A DNA stretch of 64,000 bases, taken from positions 4,524,720 to 4,588,719 of the forward strand of contig OX422189.1 in assembly GCA_949130485.1 (NCBI GenBank), in the 5' to 3' direction. The notes below the pieces were generated by a model. That model was given only the letters and a program-made list of their open reading frames with translations. It was not told the origin of the DNA and ran no database searches. The stretch comes from Agelas oroides (lineage: Eukaryota > Porifera > Demospongiae > Agelasida > Agelasidae). Positions 57,315 to 64,000 of this stretch are shown piece by piece; the stretch's first letter is position 1, and every line of letters starts with the position of its first letter. The translations under genes were made by a program, and so were the position numbers.

Positions 57315-57929
57315 AACAAGACTTAAAAAACATTAAAAATGTAAAAAGATGTAGGGATGGCATGCCAAAAAGTATGCAAACAAGGTAGAGATGATGCATG
57401 AAAGCAAAGGTCTACATATTGGCAAAGCCCCATCCCTACATCTTTTTCACACTGCATGCAGTTAGACAGCGTGCTCGAGAGCTGAATCTGCACCCATCCA
57501 TGCAGTTATTAACGCTGTGCATGAGTGCTTGAGTTTTACACACTGATTACTATGACCAGTCTGCAGCCCACTCGGTGAGCTCACTGTCTAGGTTATACCA
57601 GAGGCATATAACAAGGGTACCACTGTCACTACAAGTAGTATGTTGGCAATAAAACTACTAACCTTGGTAGCCACCTACAATATTAGCCTCGTTCCCAGGC
57701 CATGTGGGAGGAGCTAGAAAGTGCATGGCCTGAGAATGAGGCTACAGCCATGAACTGCTAGTAAAGACTAACCATGCACTGTCTAACTGTAGTGTGAAAA
57801 AGATGTAGGGATGGGGCTTTGCCAATATGTAGACCTTTGCTTTCATGCATCATCTCTACCTTGTTTGCATACTTTTTGGCATGCCATCCCTACATCTTTT
57901 TACATTTTTAATGTTTTTTAAGTCTTGTT
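57315..57929. mobile_element. Hairpin MITE with arms of about 155 bp, nearly perfect
   Basis: Both arms start AACAAGACTTAAAAAACATT and can be followed through GGATGGCATGCCAAAAAGTA and GGTCTACATATTGGCAAAGC to a GTTAGACAG-type end, with very few differences. A TAGCCTCG MITE (57684-57744) is inserted in the centre. It is the counterpart of the element at 41105-41357. Confidence 0.8.
57684..57744. mobile_element. TAGCCTCG-family MITE, 61 bp, nested
   Basis: TAGCCTCGTTCCCAGGCCATG and the inverted GCATGGCCTGAGAATGAGGCTA. Confidence 0.75.
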
Positions 57930-60080
57930 ATATATATACAGTGCCAGAAATGAAGCCCATACAAGCATAACAAGGTGAGAGGAGTATTTACCGTATAATT
58001 GGTACAAAAATAAATAATTTCACTTTTAGCTGTACGATTCGATTAGAGTACAAAAATTACTGAATATTCCGAGAAATGGGGGGTGTACGAATAAACAGAG
58101 TATTTGTACAAAGTGAATAGAAGAAAAACGCATGCAAGTTCTCGACACTAAGGAAACCTATCAGCAGGTACTCTTCTAACTTCAGTTAGCTGCCGTCATG
58201 CATAACAACTAGTAACAAGTAACTTTGGCTTCAATCTACTGCATACATATATATCTGCCTACGCTGGGCGAGTAAGTTTACGAGGCTCCACATGATGTCA
58301 GTCGCACAAAGACCTCTTAGCCGACAATGAAGAATGAACTTATGTATAGCATTTGCTGAACGTTAGTCTCGTGAGGCTTTACACGAATAAACCTGCGGGA
58401 ACACGCGGACTGACCCCCACCCGGCTTATTTCGACATCGTCCCTGCCTGTACGATCAGAACAAAGAGCCAAAAGAACGTGTTTATTTGCACTTGTGGACG
58501 TTAGAAATGCTCTCATCATATTTGCGTCAACTCAGAGTGCTTGTGCTCAAAGCATTTCCGCTGTACGAACAATAGAATAATAACTTCATTTTTATGTGTA
58601 TGAATAAATTAGAGTACGTAAATTACCGTTTTGTTCTTTTTTCCCGGAAAAGGGAGGTGTACAAATTAATAGGGCGATAGGGTGTACGAATTATTAGAAA
58701 TTCCATCGTACTACGTCTGTTTGTGCAAAACAAAAAGAGAATTGGCCAAGCATAAGCAAGTCTGCGTTTGTAAGGCTAGTCAGTCAGATCACGATAGTGG
58801 CTAAAGGGTTTTAACACTGACCGTGTGATCACATGCATGCACACAACTTTGCATCAATAAATCATTATCATACAAATTAGCATCCAAATCATCAACCTTA
58901 TTTATAAATCTAAACCATGATTTATAAAGTAGTACTGTAATAATTATTCTAGGTCTAAGTAACCTATAGGTTGTGACTTTATGTTAGATTGGATCCATCA
59001 TAAATTCCTGAAACTGAATTTCTTACGTAAAATTAGATCTTACGTTGCATAAGAATCACAATACATGAAAACGAGAAAATCTGCTTTCGTAAGCTAAGTA
59101 TGTGATACCTTTTCTTCCCTAGAATTGTGTGCAGAATTTGCAATTGGAGTGCATCTGCATATGCCAATGGATGTCTTCCTAAATCATGACAAGAAGTGGC
59201 CCTGCCTGGATCTGGACAGTAACTGACATGACCTGTCTTGGGTTAAGTCATCTCCAATTTATAGTATATGTAAAAGCATTTGGGTTACATCAGTTGCACG
59301 TCAGTAGTGTGTGTGACACATCATATACAAAATGCTTCTAAATAGGTCTTCCAAACACCTTTAGGACGCAAAGTACCAAATACAGGTGCACAGGTTGTAC
59401 ATATGTAGTGTGATGTGCCATTATATTTGCCAGTCTTGCAGCTTGGATGGAGCATGCAGTTGGCAATTTTTTTAAAATAGACAAAAGATTCTCCTCTGAC
59501 AGAAGTGTTACATTCACTGGCTTCTTACCACCAAATCAACAGTGAAGACTAGCAAGATTTCTCCTGTATAAATAAGTGTAGGCCACACCTTGAGAAAGGC
59601 AAGAAGGGATGCTACTACGTAGTTCACCATTGATTATAACTTTGCTAAGGACTGCCAAAAGTGAAGCAAATGGTTTACTACCTTCAAATAATTTGGAAAT
59701 CCTCTGAGTCCTTTAGCTATACTTAAAAAGTGAGGTAGAGGATAGCTGCAAAGAATGGCTTCAAGCAAGTACAAATTGCTTACATAGCAGCAATCAGCTA
59801 TACAGATGAACTAGAAATAATGGAATAACAGAACAACGGAATAGCATTTATTACATGGAAATGGAATCACTTTGTACTTTGCCAACAGGACACATCAAGT
59901 TGCTGCTATCAAGTTGCTAATGCTAACTGTATCTGGAGTTGTAGAGGCGCAGCAAAAGCTGTGCAAGCCTTGTGGGAGTTGTGTGTCGAGTGGGGGAGCA
60001 CCAACACCGCTGGTACATCGATGTTCAAAATTTCACACATACAAAAAGTGTGAAGTTAAAACATACAGGGAGATGGGGAT
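57930..60080. other. No supported gene
   Basis: AT-rich. 57990-58100 and 58590-58690 share words such as TAAATTAGAGTAC and GGGAGGTGTACAAAT, suggesting element ends. 58985-59045 resembles the internal block of the 23.4-kb element. GGAATAACAGAACAACGGAAT at about 59820 has a loose inverse at about 61100-61140, so an old TIR element of about 1.3 kb is possible. No exon is recognised. Confidence 0.35.
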
Positions 60081-60177
60081 GGGGCATTTATGGCTTAAAT
60101 GGGTGGGGCATTTTATGGCTTAAATGGGTGTGGCATTTATGACTTAAATGGGTGGGGCATTTATGGCTCAAATGGAT
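60081..60177. repeat. 24-bp minisatellite, four units
   Basis: The unit is GGGGCATTTATGGCTTAAAT followed by GGGT; one unit has an extra T and two have single substitutions. Confidence 0.9.
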
Positions 60178-61982
60178 GGGGCGGTTAGTTACTGTTTTTG
60201 GGAGATATGCTCAAAAAAATACTGGTCTTCAGGGGAGTACCCTTCCGGTCCTCGCATGACCACGGGTTTCGGTCCCTTTGAACTCCCCGCAATAGTTGCT
60301 TTAAACTCTAAGAAGTGCCATGGGCACAGTATGTTTGCTGAATAATTACTTGATTACTCTCGTGCAGTCAGCCCTGGCCAACTGAGACTAAGGCTTCACT
60401 GTGCCTCCGTGAGTTTTATCACAGACAATAGAGTAGGAGTCAAGTGTCTATGGCTTTATAAATGGAAGGCCCTTCATTTGTTCTTGCACTGCACAGACAG
60501 AACTTTCGACTGAGTATCACGATACCTGAAAAGAGTTTCTCTCAGTCTGCACATATATGAATATGTGTCACTTAGCACACATCACTTTCTTCAGTGTTGA
60601 GCCAACTTCATTATACCTTCCATAGGCAAGAGGTCACTGCACTTCTTAGTCTAGCTACGAGAGACTAGACGCTTCTTAATCCCAATCAACTTGTTGGGCA
60701 ACTACTGAGGTCTCCCACAAGGCCTGCCCAGTGTTTGTAGCACCTCTATAACTCCAGATACGGATAGATATAGCACGCCTATCTCGTTGGATGCCAATTT
60801 TGCATGTGCCGTGTCGATCAGCAAAGTACAAAGCAAACTCAGAACAGTTAAGGCAGGCTAATACATATAAATTATACACCCATCAAGGTTTTACATGGTG
60901 AATTTAACTTTAAATATCTCACGAACCCACGGCAGTATGAACATGGGGTTTGTAACAATGATGCTATAGAGAAAGTACTAACGGTCAGAATACACTCGGC
61001 AGCCATTCAGTTTCCGTAAACTATTGCAATATCCTCGCGTACTTCCGTGTTACGTATAAAAAAGTTAAGCCCGCCTTAATCGTTCTGAGAAAGCATTTTC
61101 GGTCAACAAAAGTTATTCCATTGTTCCGTTCTTCCAATATTCCGTATTTCATGTTTTATTGTTTACTGTTTCCTGGCTACTGGGTGCCCTGGCATTGGAA
61201 GCCCCAGGGCTTGCTAAGCAATGCTTGTCATCTTGACCTCAGACTGAAACAGTAATGTGTAAATTGCTTAAAGTTTTATCATGTAAGCTTCCCCTTTTAG
61301 TGCTGCTACCTTCAGCCAATCTTGTGTTTACAAGTTGTTCAGGTCACTGCATATAAAATCGCTTAAGTGTGCACACATATGAAGTACAACATCAAATGAT
61401 TTATACAAATTTAAAGCATAAAATACTGGCGAAACATAGAAGTGTGTTGCAGACTGAAAGTGATAAAACTATAGGTGGCTTTAGGGCTGAACATAACACT
61501 TCCCTTCCTAGGGTGTACACATTTTTCGCCAATGGAGGGAAAACTTGGATGTGAGTAACTAGACCACATAATATTAACTCTCCCTTGAAGAATTTTGTGT
61601 CACTACCCACACAGAACTTCCTTCCATGTAAAGCATTTGTGCATATAATCATGTACATGTCAGCATGGCATAAATAACAATGGATGTACTAAAACATTAA
61701 ACTCTGATGCTTGGTGTTCCTGACTGCACCCTCATAGGTTGAGAAGAATGAATGCTGATAGTTCATGCTTTGTGACTGACCTACTTGGTTACCTGTGATC
61801 CAAAGACGTTCTCTTACTAGACATGAATCACCCAGCCACACTGTATGCATGTTAGTACTGTATGTTACTTTGTAATTACATACTATTGCGATTACATGTA
61901 CATACGTACATCCGTACCAGTCAGAGTGCTCATCCAATGTTCTGTTGTCCACTAGTACAATGTGACAAATGTCAAAAGAGTA
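60178..61982. other. No supported gene
   Basis: Nothing recognised. Confidence 0.35.
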
Positions 61983-62147
61983 TCACAAAAGTGCATTGGG
62001 TTTATCATTAAAGTTGCATATATAGCTAGTAGTCCAGAGTCCTTTGCAATGTGAAGCACAGTGAACTTCTGTGCTGGGCTGTAGAAAGCCCTCTGCCAGC
62101 GCCATCCTCCCTTGCATGACTAAGCAGCGAAATGCTTGTAATTCCTC
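61983..62147 (-). other. Weak candidate exon, minus strand
   Basis: A T-rich tract followed by CATCAG (a good acceptor) precedes an open stretch reading EVEELQAFRCLVMQGRMALAE and onward to a stop near 61983. Composition is coding-like, but the family and partner exons are unknown. Confidence 0.2.
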
Positions 62148-62485
62148 CACTTCTGATGACAAAGACATTTAAAAAAAAAGTTTTTGCGTTTCTCAGTTTA
62201 CAGTTTGGATGGGCTTTCACTGGCCAAGAGCCGTGACTACTAAAATGATAAAATCTTGTTACAAATGAGGGTGGTTAGAGTCACACAGGTGGCTGCAAGT
62301 GCTCGTGTGAAGTTTGGAATATAAAAGCTCAGAAACTTTGGCATGGGATTCACAGGCCAGTGACCTCTATACAATGGGGTTCAGCATTCATTTACCTCCC
62401 CTTACAACACTTGCACTGGTATGTACGTTGTTTATGTCAATGTCTAAGACATGAGTGATATGAAGTGTTTCCTAAAGTCTCAAAG

Positions 62486-62843
62486 GTCCAAGTTACAGAT
62501 CTGTGGTTGGTGTCCTACTGAGGAACAGGGAAGGAGAAAGTCCTTGCATAGTTGGGGTGTCAATGTGATGGGACCATTAGGAAGAGATGTGTGTGTGATT
62601 GAGAGAGACAGTGTGTGCGTGTGTGTACCTGCACCTACCTCTAACATGTATCGCACTCGCAATGTGTTGTCGCTGAACAATAAAGGCAGACCAATAAAAT
62701 CCTTGGAGTCCCCCACATGTCACACTCACACACTGTCCCCCAAACAAACACAGCGACCTGTATCCTCAACTGCTGCCAACAGGCATCATGATTATGGCAA
62801 CACAGTAGCCACTCTCACCCATTCCAACCAGTCAGGGACATAA
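62486..62843 (+). other. Weak candidate terminal exon, plus strand
   Basis: After TTTCCTAAAG the frame is open to a TAA at 62841-62843. It reads Ser/Thr/His-rich sequence with NNKGRPIKSLES and STAANRHHDYGNTVATLTH. No domain is recognised; it could be the 3' end of an unknown gene or chance. Confidence 0.2.
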
Positions 62844-63360
62844 GAGATGTATAGTCAACATTTAGTTCCTCCTCCAGTGACTCCAGAATGCATTCAATTT
62901 TGACAATCTCTTTCGTAGATGGTATCTGCAGTGGTGCTCACTTTAGCTTCAGAATACTTTACTTTAGAAAAGAATACTTCATATTTTGAAAGAGATAGAA
63001 AAGAAGATAAATCACAACTGGATGCAACATTAAAGTACAAAGTTCATATAAAGCATGTTAAAAGTGATGACTGCTCGCAGAACTAGATGAATGATCTAGG
63101 TAAACTGTGTGGTAATTCCCTGCTGATTGCTCGTTTGAGAACTGCATGTAGTAATTTGTTAACTGACGTCATATGGCTTACTAAAACTATGCATGTGACA
63201 ATCACGCACATGCATACCATATTTGGGATGGCCCACAGATACAACAGATAGTCTGTAATTCATAAAGGCAGAATTAAATTCAAGGTGAGTACTTGCCTTG
63301 CTTGTTAAAGTTGAGTCAACATAGTTCATAGGTAAATATTTACTTGAATCTCACTGGCTA

Positions 63361-63437
63361 TGATATTTTGGTAGCTCAGTTGGTAGAGCACTAGGCCTTG
63401 ATAGCCAATGGTCTTCTTGGGTTGGGTCTGGCCACAC
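63361..63437 (+). repeat. tRNA-derived SINE head or tRNA pseudogene
   Basis: GGTAGCTCAGTTGGTAGAGC is a good RNA polymerase III A box of tRNA type. About 40 bp later GGGTTGGGTCTGGCC is a decayed B box (two changes from the canonical form). The acceptor stem does not pair, so it is not a working tRNA; a SINE head is the likely source. Confidence 0.5.
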
Positions 63438-63945
63438 AAGACTTGCTCAAAGCAGCAGTTCTGTTTGCTGGTTTGAACCAAGTAACTTCTATTAACTGTC
63501 CATGGTTATGTGGAGTGTAGATTACTACTGCTTCATGAGCTATGTTTACTCACTACACACAGACTGATCCAGCTGTGAAGAGTGCTCGTTGACATAAAAT
63601 TTCCAACCACCTCGGAGGGAATGGGTAAGAAACACTACCTACCCATCTGTTGACATGCGTTCACTTCACATTAATAAATTCCATTTTCAGTGAGTCTAGC
63701 TTAGACCCACATAATTTGGGGGAAGAGCAGTGTTCAAATTTGTATGGCACTAACAGAAATGTGACAAAAGAGGAAAACAACATATTTTCATGCTAGTTTG
63801 TATGACTACAAACCGAGTGTTGATGCATGATTGTACATAGACCTGATTAGAAGATGCTGTGAGTGGTCTAAAACACCCGTAGATACAATTTAAGCCAATT
63901 CCTCCCTCTATTTCGATACAGCTAAGAAACTAGATGAGAAGAATA

Positions 63946-63971
63946 TTTTTTTTTTTTTTTTTTTTTTTTTT
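63946..63971. repeat. T26 homopolymer
   Basis: A run of 26 T. Read on the minus strand it could be the poly(A) tail of a retroposon extending from the right. Confidence 0.8.
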
Positions 63972-64000
63972 ACTGAACAAATTTGTTATATCAGGTCATC

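Noticed and set aside
63361-63437. Functional tRNA gene
   Set aside because: No pairing acceptor stem and a B box with changes at key positions.

Overview
The window looks like a piece of a demosponge (Porifera) nuclear genome. It has spliced metazoan housekeeping genes with small introns, a very long ankyrin-repeat/ROC-COR gene with a separate Death-type exon, and dense degraded transposons and MITEs. The genus cannot be fixed by eye. There are no operons and no prokaryotic signals.

Left part (1-13 kb) is a transposon graveyard. On the plus strand there is a DDE-like plus OTU-protease element (1.78-3.6 kb) and a broken Ty3/gypsy pol (4.39-5.64 kb). On the minus strand an IS630/Tc1-type transposase (about 9.64 to 6.37 kb) is split by three later insertions. 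At two of these the TA target can be reconstructed so that the coding frame closes again.

Central part (13.4-25.1 kb) holds the clearest cellular genes. PPP6C (catalytic subunit of protein phosphatase 6) is complete in nine exons on the plus strand. The first two exons of POLD3 (accessory subunit of DNA polymerase delta) lie head to head with it, with only 149 bp between the two start codons. PPP6C intron 1 is a 73-nt GC-AG intron. Its 3.8-kb intron 2 carries a MITE with a perfect 9-bp target duplication, a 36-bp minisatellite and an antisense Ty3/gypsy remnant.

Right-centre (26.8-40.5 kb) is a single large minus-strand gene model: a short first exon, about 40 ankyrin repeats, a ROC GTPase domain, a COR domain and, across a phase-matched 6.4-kb intron, a Death-like domain. 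The repeat array contains a 639-bp tandem duplication in which I see one mismatch, and an older 858-bp duplication. The gene also has a one-base frameshift near 39.90 kb and an in-frame TGA between ROC and COR, so this copy is either a recent pseudogene, an error-bearing assembly, or unusually decoded. Plus-strand relics of a DUF7869-like element and a DIRS-like retrotransposon sit inside the large intron.

Right part (40.5-64 kb) has no confirmed complete gene. It contains a second copy of the ankyrin gene's promoter and first exon (56.6-57.9 kb), many TIR elements (several sharing TAG...CTA ends and 9-bp target duplications), a TIR element whose empty site survives in a neighbouring inverted repeat, a Tigger-like element that kept its HTH region, minisatellites and a tRNA-derived SINE head. 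A few open, splice-flanked segments are listed as weak exon candidates.
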